Assembly (NCBI GenBank): GCA_031272615.1
Contig: JAISTL010000019.1
Span: forward strand, 1-17,289
Source of the DNA: Methylobacteriaceae bacterium
GTDB lineage: Bacteria; Pseudomonadota; Alphaproteobacteria; Rhizobiales; Beijerinckiaceae
Length of the DNA: 17,289 nt
Direction: 5' to 3'
In this document: positions 1 to 9,240 of the stretch, piece after piece
How positions within the stretch are numbered: position 1 is the stretch's first letter
Layout of the letters: the number at the start of each line of letters is the position of its first letter
Notes under the pieces: model-generated
What the model was told of the DNA's origin: nothing
Database searches by the model: none
Seen by the model: the letters and a program-made list of their open reading frames with translations, nothing else
Translations under genes and position numbers: made by a program

Positions 1-686
1 TAACGCAGCAACGGGTTGCTGCGCCGGTTGGTGATGAGAATCGTCTCGGCGCCGATTTTCTGGAAGTGCCGCATCACCGCCTGCACGCTGGTGGGGTACC
101 GGTCAAAACTGGTGGCCAGCAGCACCGATGACGGGTCGGCGTCGAGCACATCGTGGGCCAGGCGGTCGGTGCCCTGAAACAGACAGACATTGGGCCGCCG
201 GTATTTCACCAGCAGATAGAAATACGCGAGGAGCATACGCCCGGTGGCGACGCTCATCAGGAACAGCCGCCGTTTCGGGTCACTGATCAACCGCAGCACC
301 GTGGCGAAGGTGTCATCGTCGATTTGTTCCAGGGTCCGCTGCAGGTTGACCCGTCCGAGTTCCAGGTGCTGGCGCAGCAGGTCCGCCGGGTGGCCGCCGA
401 ACTGCCCTTCCTTGCTCTGGACTGACCGGTCCACCGGCGAATCGAAATTCTGCGCCACTTCATCCTTCAGCGCCCGACTGAAGGCGCGAAAATCCTCATA
501 GCCCAGGCGGCGCACGAACCGGGTGACCGTCGCCTTGCTGATGCCGTTGGCGACGCTGATGTCCTCGAGATTGGAAAACGCGATATGCGGATAGGAGTTC
601 TCGAAATAGTCGGCGAGGGTGTGCTCATGGTCCGTGAGCTTGCCGATATTGCCCAACCGGGTGAGGAGAGGTTCGTTGGCGGCCAT
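1..686 (-). CDS. RpiR/MurR-family transcriptional regulator, C-terminus cut off by the window edge
   Basis: Reading leftward from an ATG at 686 gives 228 codons before the window ends. Residues 1-75 form the RpiR-type helix-turn-helix domain: a helical start (LTDHEHTLADYFENSY), then the recognition part ISKATVTRFVRRLGY at 49-63. Residues from about 125 onward match the SIS sugar-phosphate isomerase-like effector domain (LFLMSVATGR, then VLLATSFDRYPTS and AETILITN). Family members are DNA-binding regulators of sugar, sugar-acid or carboxylate catabolism that sense phosphorylated metabolites. AAGGA lies 10 bases upstream of the chosen start. An in-frame ATG at 725 would add 13 residues but has no good ribosome site. 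The gene diverges from the hydrolase-dicarboxylate carrier pair, so it is probably their regulator (inference). The effector is unknown. Family assignment is firm. Confidence 0.9.
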   Translation of the reverse strand, partial: MAANEPLLTRLGNIGKLTDHEHTLADYFENSYPHIAFSNLEDISVANGISKATVTRFVRRLGYEDFRAFSRALKDEVAQNFDSPVDRSVQSKEGQFGGHPADLLRQHLELGRVNLQRTLEQIDDDTFATVLRLISDPKRRLFLMSVATGRMLLAYFYLLVKYRRPNVCLFQGTDRLAHDVLDADPSSVLLATSFDRYPTSVQAVMRHFQKIGAETILITNRRSNPLLR

Positions 687-889
687 GAGTCGAGGGTCCT
701 TCCCGGGGCGTTGGAACAGGGACATGCGGGTGACGGCCGTCGTTTTACCCGTGACGTGAAACCCCGTCAAACGGTTTATCCCGGCGCTGTCGCCGAGCCC
801 CGGAAAAGAGACGGGCCGGTGCTCGCGGCGGTGTCGGACGGCAAATCCCAAGGGGGTCGTTGTTGTCCCATAATTTTTTCACCGGGTGA

Positions 890-918
890 TTGACAACCGG
901 TTTTGTCGATGATACATT
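890..918 (+). promoter_or_regulatory. Sigma70-type promoter for the hydrolase-transporter operon
   Basis: TTGACA at 890-895 and TACATT at 913-918 are separated by exactly 17 bases, a near-consensus pair facing the hydrolase gene. Predicted transcription start is about 925, giving a leader of roughly 225 bases. The complementary strand reads TTGTCA at 896-891, followed after 16 bases by ATTATG, so a divergent promoter for the RpiR gene could share the same -35 region. The first pair is strong; the divergent one is tentative. Confidence 0.7.
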
Positions 919-955
919 TGTTTCACAAATAAATCTACGTGAAAATAAAGTTTCA
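916..955. promoter_or_regulatory. Probable RpiR operator: two inverted repeats overlapping and following the -10 box
   Basis: A perfect inverted repeat ATTTGT-TTC-ACAAAT occupies 916-930 and overlaps the -10 hexamer. A second dyad, TGAAA-N6-TTTCA, lies at 940-955. The TTTCA/TGAAA units at 921, 940 and 951 suggest repeated half-sites. A smaller dyad, TCACC-G-GGTGA, sits at 879-889 just before the -35 box. The position over the start of transcription fits repression by the divergently encoded RpiR protein. The dyads are seen directly; the protein that binds them is inferred. Confidence 0.55.
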
Positions 956-1013
956 TGGATCGTCCCTTGAGACGGTCTGTGGAGGACCTCTGAAATCCGT
1001 GCCGAACAGCACT

Positions 1014-1033
1014 CCGGAAAAGGTCTTTTCCGG
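1014..1033 (+). other. Hairpin in the long 5' leader of the hydrolase operon
   Basis: CCGGAAAA at 1014-1021 pairs perfectly with TTTTCCGG at 1026-1033 around a GGTC loop. No T-run follows on either strand, so it is not a classical terminator. It lies about 90 bases into the predicted leader. Possible roles are transcript stabilisation, attenuation or a protein site; nothing decides between them. The rest of 956-1150 shows no convincing gene: the in-frame runs there are short and lack good ribosome sites. Confidence 0.4.
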
Positions 1034-1150
1034 AAACGGGATTGTGCGTCCCGCGCCGCAGGCACGCCGAACCGCCGCCGAAGCCTTCCGCGGTATTGAA
1101 ACCGCCTGAAGTCCCGGTGGTCTGTCCCATGTCTCAAACTGGGGGAAAAT

Positions 1151-1981
1151 ATGACGACCAGTGAAAATCCCGCCGCCGTGCCGGAGTGCCCGCCTCTCAG
1201 CGCCCTGGAGAGCGCCTCCGGCCAATTGTCTTATCGTGCCGCCGGAACGGGCAAAACCGTTCTGTTCCTGCACGGCAATCTGGGAAGTTCCCGTTCCTGG
1301 GCCTTCCAGCTTGCCGATTTCGCCGGCGATTACCGGGCCGTCGCCTGGGACGCGCCGGGCTACGGCGGGTCCGCGCCGCGCGCCGTGGATATCGACGCCT
1401 ATGTCGAGGCGCTGGGTGAACTCATCGCTTTTATCGGCGGCGCGCCCGTCCACATCGTCGGCCATTCCATGGGCGGCACCGTCGGCGCGCGCTATGCGGC
1501 GCTCCACCCGGAAAACGTCGATCATCTGGTGCTGTCGTGCTCCCATCCGGGTTACGCAGAGCCCGAAACCGCGCCAATGTCGGCCAAGTTCGAGAAACGC
1601 ATGGAGGAGCTGAAGGCCATCGGCAAGGAAGCCTACGGACTGGCCCGGGCCCGGGACCTGCTGCCGGGCGTCGATGAAACCAGCCCTGTCTTCCTCTATG
1701 CCGCGGAAGTCGCGGCGGAAACCGACCCCGACGGGTTGCGCCGCGCCTCGCGTATGTTGCAGCTTGCCGACAACCGCCCCTTGCTGCCCAAACTGAAAGG
1801 CCCGATTCTCGTGCTGACCGGCGAAATCGACAAGGTTGTCGCGCCCCGTCTCAAGGCCGACCAGCTCGCCCTCGTTCCGTTCACCCGGCATGTCGACATG
1901 CCCGGTTTGGCCCATGCCCCCTATTTCCAGGCGCCCCGATACTACAACAAACTCATCCGTGACTTCTTGTCCGGCACATAA
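1151..1981 (+). CDS. Alpha/beta-fold hydrolase (esterase or lactonase type)
   Basis: The 276-residue product is a typical compact alpha/beta hydrolase. HGNLGSS at 41-47 supplies the oxyanion-hole HG. GHSMGG at 104-109 is the nucleophile elbow with Ser106. GEID at 224-227 places the acid at Asp227, and GLAH at 252-255 gives His255. No signal peptide is visible, so it should be cytoplasmic. The overall pattern resembles the PcaD/MhpC-like group that cleaves C-C, ester or lactone bonds, but the substrate cannot be read from sequence. GGGGGAAA precedes the ATG. The transporter gene follows 18 bases after the stop, so the two are co-transcribed. A plausible role is hydrolysis of an ester or lactone related to the transported dicarboxylate (inference). 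Confidence 0.88.
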   Translation: MTTSENPAAVPECPPLSALESASGQLSYRAAGTGKTVLFLHGNLGSSRSWAFQLADFAGDYRAVAWDAPGYGGSAPRAVDIDAYVEALGELIAFIGGAPVHIVGHSMGGTVGARYAALHPENVDHLVLSCSHPGYAEPETAPMSAKFEKRMEELKAIGKEAYGLARARDLLPGVDETSPVFLYAAEVAAETDPDGLRRASRMLQLADNRPLLPKLKGPILVLTGEIDKVVAPRLKADQLALVPFTRHVDMPGLAHAPYFQAPRYYNKLIRDFLSGT

Positions 1982-1999
1982 CCACCGCGGGAGGAAAAT

Positions 2000-3370
2000 A
2001 TGTTAGGTTTTGCCATCGGCATTATCGTGACGGTAATCGCCGCCTATTTCATCATCAAGAATTATCAACCGCAGACGGTGTTGCTGCTGGCCGGCCTCGT
2101 GCTGCTGGCCCTCACCGCCGTGCTGTTCCCCGATACGCCGATTCTCTACGGAAAAACCAAGTCCATCGGCGCCACGGGCTTCGACATCTTCAACTTCGCC
2201 AAGGAATCGCTCACGGCGCAGGTTGCCGGTATCGGTCTCATCATCATGGCGGCCGGCGGTTTCGCCGATTACATGGACCACATCAAGGCGTCCAACTCCA
2301 TGGTGAACCTGTGCGTCAAGCCCCTGCAGCTCATCAAGGCGCCCTATGTCATTCTGGCGGCGGGTTATATCCTCGGCCAGATCCTGCACGTGGCCATTTC
2401 CAGCGCCGCCGGGTTGGCGATGCTGTTGTTGGTCACCTTCTTCCCGATTCTGGTCCGGCTCGGCGTCAGCAAGGCGGCCGCGGCGGCGATGATCGGCATG
2501 ACGGCGTTCATGGACCTCGGCCCGGCGGTGGGCACCGCCAATCTGGCGGCCAAGCACGCCGGCATTGAAACCGCTGTGTATTTTGTCGAAAACCAGCTGC
2601 CGGTAGCCGTCGGCGTCATGCTTGTGGTCGCGGTGCTGATTTATTTCACCGCCCAGCATTTCGACAAGGTGGACGGCCACGTCGTCGCCCAGACCGAAGC
2701 GGACGAGGCAACCAAGGCTGAAGAAAACTCCGCGCCGGGCTTCTATGCCCTGCTTCCGGTCATCCCCATCGCCATCGTGCTGGTTTTCAGTCCGCTGGTG
2801 ATTGACAGCATCAAGATGCACGTGGTCACCGCGATGATCATGGGCGCCCTCATCGGCCTGCTGTGCGAGCTTCTCGTCAAGCGTGACGTCAAGGGCGCGT
2901 TCAAGGGCTTCCAGGTGTTCTTCAGCGGCATGGGCAAAATGTTCACCAGCATCGTTTCGCTGCTTGTCTGCGCCGATGTGTTCGCGTCCGGCTTCCAGAT
3001 CATCGGCGCGGTGGATTTCATCGTCAACTCGGTGCAGAACGCCGGGTTGGGTGCCAACGTCATGACGGTGGTCATGACCCTGCTGGTCGGCGTCACCGCG
3101 GCCATCACTGGTTCCGGTGTGGCGGCGTTCTCGGTGTTCTCGCAGCTGGCGCCGAATATCGCGTCGTCGTTCGGAGCGAGTTCCATCTCGATGATCCTGC
3201 CGATGCAGTTGATGGCTGGCATGGGCCGCGCCATTTCCCCGGTGGCCGGCGTCATCATCGCCGTCAGCAAGTCCGGTGAATGCTCGTCGTTCCAGATTGT
3301 GCGGCGCACGCTCATCCCCGCCCTCGGCGGCATGGTCACCATGTTGATCCTGAACTTCCTGGTCAACTGA
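2000..3370 (+). CDS. DcuC-family C4-dicarboxylate transporter
   Basis: This 456-residue polytopic membrane protein has about a dozen hydrophobic segments, the first at residues 3-19, arranged as two halves around a charged cytoplasmic-type loop at about 220-247. It matches my memory of the DcuC pattern: the N-terminal IIKNYQPQTVLLLAGL stretch, FADYMDHI near residue 88, KPLQLIKAPYVIL at 107-119, AVSSA-like AISSAAGLAML at 132-142, and the C-terminal MGRAISPVAGVIIAVS at 408-423. DcuC carriers move succinate, fumarate and related C4-dicarboxylates across the inner membrane, often by exchange or efflux during anaerobic growth; import of another dicarboxylate is equally possible here. GGGAGG lies just upstream of the ATG. 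It is the second gene of the RpiR-controlled operon and is followed by a strong terminator. Confidence 0.9.
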   Translation: MLGFAIGIIVTVIAAYFIIKNYQPQTVLLLAGLVLLALTAVLFPDTPILYGKTKSIGATGFDIFNFAKESLTAQVAGIGLIIMAAGGFADYMDHIKASNSMVNLCVKPLQLIKAPYVILAAGYILGQILHVAISSAAGLAMLLLVTFFPILVRLGVSKAAAAAMIGMTAFMDLGPAVGTANLAAKHAGIETAVYFVENQLPVAVGVMLVVAVLIYFTAQHFDKVDGHVVAQTEADEATKAEENSAPGFYALLPVIPIAIVLVFSPLVIDSIKMHVVTAMIMGALIGLLCELLVKRDVKGAFKGFQVFFSGMGKMFTSIVSLLVCADVFASGFQIIGAVDFIVNSVQNAGLGANVMTVVMTLLVGVTAAITGSGVAAFSVFSQLAPNIASSFGASSISMILPMQLMAGMGRAISPVAGVIIAVSKSGECSSFQIVRRTLIPALGGMVTMLILNFLVN

Positions 3371-3442
3371 CCATTCGCGAATCGGAGGGGGCGCGGCCCG
3401 GGGCAGTTCCCTCGTGCCGAAGGCCGCACCCCTTCCGTCTTT

Positions 3443-3471
3443 GCGCCGCATTTTCAAGACGCGGCGCTTTT
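3443..3471 (+). terminator. Weaker terminator-like hairpin after the transporter gene
   Basis: GCGCCGC at 3443-3449 pairs with GCGGCGC at 3461-3467 over an 11-base loop, followed by only four T residues. It may slow or partly stop transcription before the stronger terminator 23 bases downstream. Confidence 0.4.
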
Positions 3472-3493
3472 CCCGACGTACTGTCAGGCTCAT

Positions 3494-3527
3494 GGAACGG
3501 CTTCGCAAGGAGCCGTTCCTTTTTTTT
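3494..3527 (+). terminator. Rho-independent terminator of the hydrolase-transporter operon
   Basis: GGAACGGCT at 3494-3502 pairs perfectly with AGCCGTTCC at 3511-3519, with an 8-base loop, and is followed by eight T residues at 3520-3527. It lies 123 bases after the transporter stop and isolates this operon from the SNF2 gene. The remainder of 3371-3652 holds no gene that I can support. A TATAAA at 3565-3570 could be a -10 element for the next operon, but no good -35 is seen. Confidence 0.92.
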
Positions 3528-3652
3528 AGAGGCCCGAGAGTGTTCCGCCGCCGTTTCGCAAGTGTATAAACCGGACGTGGGACTCCAGCTTCCGGCGATT
3601 CCGGTGTAAGAAAAAACCTGACGTGCCGCGGCCGGAACAAGGAACAACCACA

Positions 3653-6181
<2,529 letters not shown>

Positions 6182-6183
6182 CC

Positions 6184-6909
6184 ATGGGTTGGGGATGGGG
6201 ATACGAGTATTATGACAGGCCGAGCGTGGCCGAGCAGCGCAAAACGGCCGAAAAGCGCCGCAAGCAGCTGGAGAAAAAACTCGGCGAAATTCATCCGGTT
6301 CTCATCGAAGGTCGGAAAATCGCCAAAACCTGGTGGGGCATTGCCTGGAACAAAAACCTCGAAAGCTATGCCGATTTCGAGAATCGCCTGAGCCGCGGGC
6401 GCAGCTATTGCACCAACGGTTTCGTCCTCGATCTGGGCATCCGCGAAGGGGAAATCAAGGCAAAAGTCAGCGGCAGTTCAATCTACGATGTCAAAGTCAA
6501 AATCGACCGGCTGGATGACAAGAAATGGCAGAAGATCGTTACCGCCTGCGCCCAGCGGGTGGAGAACATCGGCTCCCTGGTCGAGGGCAAATTCCCGCAG
6601 GAACTGGCCGATGTGTTCATGAAACGCGGTGACGGCCTGTTTCCCGGGCCGCGGCAGATTCATATGTCGTGCAGCTGCCCCGACGGCGCGACACTGTGCA
6701 AGCACGTCGCCGCCACCCTTTATGGCGTCGGCAACCGTCTGGACAACGACCCTCTGCTGTTTTTCAAACTGCGGGGCATCGACCCGGATGAGCTTATCAG
6801 GAAATCCGTCGACGAGAAGATGAAGAACCTCCTTGTCAACGCCGGCAAAAAAACCAAACGCGTAATCCCTGACAAAGACGTCGCGCGGATATTCGGGGTT
6901 GAGCTGTAG
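6184..6909 (+). CDS. SWIM zinc-finger protein, partner of the SNF2 helicase
   Basis: This 241-residue protein carries a SWIM zinc finger, CxC-x6-CxH, with Cys163, Cys165, Cys172 and His174 in SCSCPDGATLCKH. The N-terminus is aromatic and glycine-rich (MGWGWGYEYYDRP), followed by a lysine/arginine-rich helix at 15-35. A WWGIAWNKNLESY segment at 50-62 is typical, as I recall, of bacterial SWIM proteins encoded beside SNF2 helicases. SWIM fingers bind DNA or protein; the plausible role is to direct or load the upstream helicase (inference). The start lies 2 bases after the helicase stop, and GGAGG (6170-6174) within the preceding gene can serve as the ribosome site. It converges with the NAD-kinase-like gene across 36 bases that contain no evident terminator. 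Confidence 0.9.
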   Translation: MGWGWGYEYYDRPSVAEQRKTAEKRRKQLEKKLGEIHPVLIEGRKIAKTWWGIAWNKNLESYADFENRLSRGRSYCTNGFVLDLGIREGEIKAKVSGSSIYDVKVKIDRLDDKKWQKIVTACAQRVENIGSLVEGKFPQELADVFMKRGDGLFPGPRQIHMSCSCPDGATLCKHVAATLYGVGNRLDNDPLLFFKLRGIDPDELIRKSVDEKMKNLLVNAGKKTKRVIPDKDVARIFGVEL

Positions 6910-6945
6910 CCGGGCGGGCGGACGGAGTCGCTTTGCGCGTCGGGT

Positions 6946-7872
6946 CTACTGCACCAGCGCCCCGCGGCGTTCGGCAATACCGATGCGCACTTCCGCTCCC
7001 GCGTTGAATTCCAGGAAATCGCTCTCGATGCCGTCGGAAAAGATGACGCCGTTTTCCGGCATCAGCGAGCGCATGGTCAAGGTGGCGTGTTCGTCCACCG
7101 AGCCGAACACCAGCGTTGCGACGGAATTCCGGGACGGGAAGGGTTCCCGCACCGCGAACATCAGTCGCCGTTCGTCCCAGGCCGGCGGCGTGCTCAGCGA
7201 GCGGGGAACCGTCGTGCCCATCACCGCGGCGGCGCCGGTGATGATGCTCTTCATCCAGGCGGTGGCGCCGAAGCCGGTGGACACGATGACGCCGCTGGAA
7301 GACTGGGTTTCACCGGTGTTTCCCAGCCGGATCTCATAGCGCGCCGAGGTATGGGAGCGCGGCCCGATGAACAAGTCATTCACGGCGTAAAGCGTCTGCC
7401 CGTCGGGAAGCGCCGCCTTGGCCATGGTGACGGCGCGGGAGGCGCGACGCCCTGCCGCCACATCGTCGAACACCGCCGCCGCGTCGTCGGGGCTGAAGGG
7501 AAGCAGCAGGCCGTCATGGCGCTGCGGGTCCGGGTTGATGCCGATCAGCGGCTGGCCGTTGAGGTATTTCATCACGTTGGCGACCAGGCCGTCCTGTCCG
7601 AGCGCGACGACGATGTCATCGGGCCCGAACAGGCAGGTCGGCAGAAACGCCCGGTCCAGCACCTGACGGCGCGGCCAGTCTTCCATTGCCTCCAGCACCG
7701 CGCGTTTCGCCGCCGTGAACCGCTCGTGTTCCTTCAGATACTCTCCGAAGTCCGCGCCCAGATGCTCCACGTAAAACCGCGCCTGCTCCCGTGAGTGATA
7801 GCGGGCGATCAGCTCTTCCAACCGGGTTTTGCGGGTGATGAGGATGATTTTGAAATCCGCCGGGGATGCCAT
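6946..7872 (-). CDS. NAD-kinase-like (ATP-NAD kinase superfamily) protein with altered GGDG motif
   Basis: The 308-residue product aligns by motif with NAD kinases. IVVALGQDGLVANV at 87-100 is the phosphate-binding segment, with the usual GGDG changed to GQDG (92-95) and Asp94 kept. AVND at 163-166 stands for the usual NE pair. SSGVIVSTGFGATAW at 192-206 corresponds to the conserved loop that precedes the TGSTAW-type motif, and FSDGIE occurs at 278-283. NAD kinases phosphorylate NAD to NADP. The N-terminal about 75 residues, rich in Arg and Glu, are unlike the compact start of ordinary NadK. The protein may therefore be a divergent NAD kinase, act on another substrate, or be regulatory. GGGAG precedes the ATG. 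It is the second gene after the SPFH gene, with a 36-base gap, and is divergent from an NrtR-like NAD regulator. Confidence 0.78.
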   Translation of the reverse strand: MASPADFKIILITRKTRLEELIARYHSREQARFYVEHLGADFGEYLKEHERFTAAKRAVLEAMEDWPRRQVLDRAFLPTCLFGPDDIVVALGQDGLVANVMKYLNGQPLIGINPDPQRHDGLLLPFSPDDAAAVFDDVAAGRRASRAVTMAKAALPDGQTLYAVNDLFIGPRSHTSARYEIRLGNTGETQSSSGVIVSTGFGATAWMKSIITGAAAVMGTTVPRSLSTPPAWDERRLMFAVREPFPSRNSVATLVFGSVDEHATLTMRSLMPENGVIFSDGIESDFLEFNAGAEVRIGIAERRGALVQ

Positions 7873-7908
7873 GGGTTTTCTCCCTTCAAAAGCGCCGAAC
7901 GCCGATTA

Positions 7909-9108
7909 CTAGTGCTGAGCGGGGCGCGCGCCGGGTGTGAGTGATTTCAGAACATCGGCGTTGAGCGTCACCTGGCCGTTTTTTTCCGCGCCGGTTTTGC
8001 CTGTCACTCTGCCGAGCAGGCTGTCCAGCAGGTCGGGGCCGATGTTGAACTGGCCGATCTTGTCGGCGTTTTCAGCGAGATGGTCGAAGGCCCGCGCCAT
8101 CAGTTGCGCCGGGTCCATGCCGCTGAGAGCCAGCGCTTGAACCACATTGGCGTCCAGCCCGGCAAAGGCGGCGAAGGTCGCCTGCAACCGGTACACATCG
8201 ATTTCCGCCTGCGCCTTCATCTGTTTGATGTGCTCTTCCGAGCTCTTGCGGCTGTTTTCGGTTTCCAGCGTCACCAGTTCCTGGCGCCGGTCCTCCAGGG
8301 CGATGATCTGTTCCATTTTCTCCGCCTCCACCTGGGCGTGCTTGCGCGCGGCCATCACCTCGGTTTCGAGCTTGCTTTCCCGGATGGAGCGTTGCTTCAG
8401 TTCCAGCGCGATCTCGGTATCCAGTTCGCTTTCCTTGATGGCCCGTTCATTGGCGACGGAGGCGTTGCGGCGGGCGTAAATCGCCTCGTCGGCCTTGAGC
8501 AGGATTTGCTCGCGGGACTCCGCTTCCAGTGCCCGCGCCGTCTCGGGTGTCGGGCGGATGGCGGTCAGCGAGAACGACAGGATTTCCAGCCCCAGCGCCG
8601 TGAGCTCGCTGTGTTGTTGCAGTTGGTCATCGATGATGGAGGCGATGGCCTCCGTCGCCGCAACGGCCCGGGTGAGCGGTTCGACGTTGACGGCCTGGTT
8701 GACCAGAACTTCGACGATGGCCTCGATGCGCCCGCGCAGGTTGGCCGGGTCATCGGATTGGTATTCATAAAACCGCACGCCGCGTTGCTTTTCCCCGTTC
8801 TGGTCACAGCGCTCGGAAAAACCGGGCATGGAGGAGGGCGAAATGGAGAAATCGAGCATGGACGCAATCTTCTCCGGGTCGGCGATGCGGTAGGAGAGGG
8901 CGCCCTGCACGGTGACCGTCTGGAAATCGGCGGTGAGGGCATGGAACGCAAACGGCACGACCCGGCTCTCCATGGGGACGGCGATCAACGAACTGTAGGG
9001 CGCGTAATAGTGAAAGGCGAGCCCCGGGCCGTGACGGACGACCCGCCCGTTTTTCATGTGGCTGATCCATGTCGTCGGGCTGGCTTTGATATAACGAAAT
9101 CCGAACAT
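7909..9108 (-). CDS. SPFH/band-7 domain protein
   Basis: This 399-residue protein shows the SPFH pattern: an N-terminal beta-rich domain (about 1-185) with GRVVRHGPGLAFHYYAPYSSL at its start and VTVQGALSYRIADPEKIASML at 65-85, then ALGLEILSFSLTAIRPTPE at 171-189, the usual end of the domain. A long charged, Glu/Lys/Arg-rich coiled coil follows at about 188-310, then a C-terminal region with FAAFAGLDANVVQALALSG at 312-330. No transmembrane segment or signal peptide is visible, so it is cytoplasmic or peripherally bound. SPFH proteins form large ring- or cage-like oligomers. AAGGAG lies 8 bases upstream of the start. It is the first gene of the leftward operon, controlled by the promoter at 9183-9211. 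Its link to NAD metabolism is inferred only from its neighbours. Confidence 0.87.
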   Translation of the reverse strand: MFGFRYIKASPTTWISHMKNGRVVRHGPGLAFHYYAPYSSLIAVPMESRVVPFAFHALTADFQTVTVQGALSYRIADPEKIASMLDFSISPSSMPGFSERCDQNGEKQRGVRFYEYQSDDPANLRGRIEAIVEVLVNQAVNVEPLTRAVAATEAIASIIDDQLQQHSELTALGLEILSFSLTAIRPTPETARALEAESREQILLKADEAIYARRNASVANERAIKESELDTEIALELKQRSIRESKLETEVMAARKHAQVEAEKMEQIIALEDRRQELVTLETENSRKSSEEHIKQMKAQAEIDVYRLQATFAAFAGLDANVVQALALSGMDPAQLMARAFDHLAENADKIGQFNIGPDLLDSLLGRVTGKTGAEKNGQVTLNADVLKSLTPGARPAQH

Positions 9109-9136
9109 GACGGATGCTCCTTCATCTGCGGAGTGC

Positions 9137-9153
9137 TCCCGGAAGATCCGGGA
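9137..9153 (-). other. Small hairpin in the SPFH leader
   Basis: TCCCGG at 9137-9142 pairs with CCGGGA at 9148-9153 over a 5-base loop, in the leader between the predicted transcription start and the SPFH ribosome site. It has no T-run. Any role is uncertain. Confidence 0.3.
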
Positions 9154-9162
9154 ACCGCTCCA

Positions 9163-9192
9163 ATAAGTTACTCACGCACACTTATATAAGTG
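9163..9192. promoter_or_regulatory. Candidate NrtR operator
   Basis: A perfect 14-bp palindrome, CACTTATATAAGTG, lies at 9179-9192. An additional ATAAGT half-site at 9163-9168 forms a second, wider dyad with ACTTAT at 9180-9185 (11-base spacing). The palindrome covers the -10 hexamer of the SPFH promoter and lies 49 bases upstream of the nrtR-like start, a natural place for repression and autoregulation. The dyads are directly visible; recognition by the adjacent regulator is inferred. Confidence 0.6.
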
Positions 9193-9211
9193 GCGCAGAA
9201 ACACTTGTCAA
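9183..9211 (-). promoter_or_regulatory. Sigma70-type promoter of the SPFH-NAD-kinase-like operon
   Basis: On the minus strand TTGACA (9211-9206) is followed after exactly 17 bases by TATATA (9188-9183), an almost ideal promoter. The predicted start is near 9175, giving a leader of about 65 bases before the SPFH ATG. The -10 lies inside the palindromic candidate operator. Confidence 0.75.
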
Positions 9212-9240
9212 GGGAAAATTTTGTTGATAGAGGAAACAGC

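Noticed and set aside
955..1109. Possible leader peptides (12-codon ATG frame at 955, 37-codon GTG frame at 999)
   Set aside because: No convincing ribosome sites and no run of regulatory codons. The first begins inside the operator dyad.
953..1915. Minus-strand frame (320 codons) opposite the hydrolase
   Set aside because: Antisense shadow in GC-rich DNA. It covers the operator region and has no recognisable motif, while the plus strand encodes a full catalytic triad.
8080..9189. Plus-strand frame (369 codons) opposite the SPFH gene
   Set aside because: Antisense shadow. It would also cover the SPFH promoter and candidate operator, and the translation has no domain pattern.
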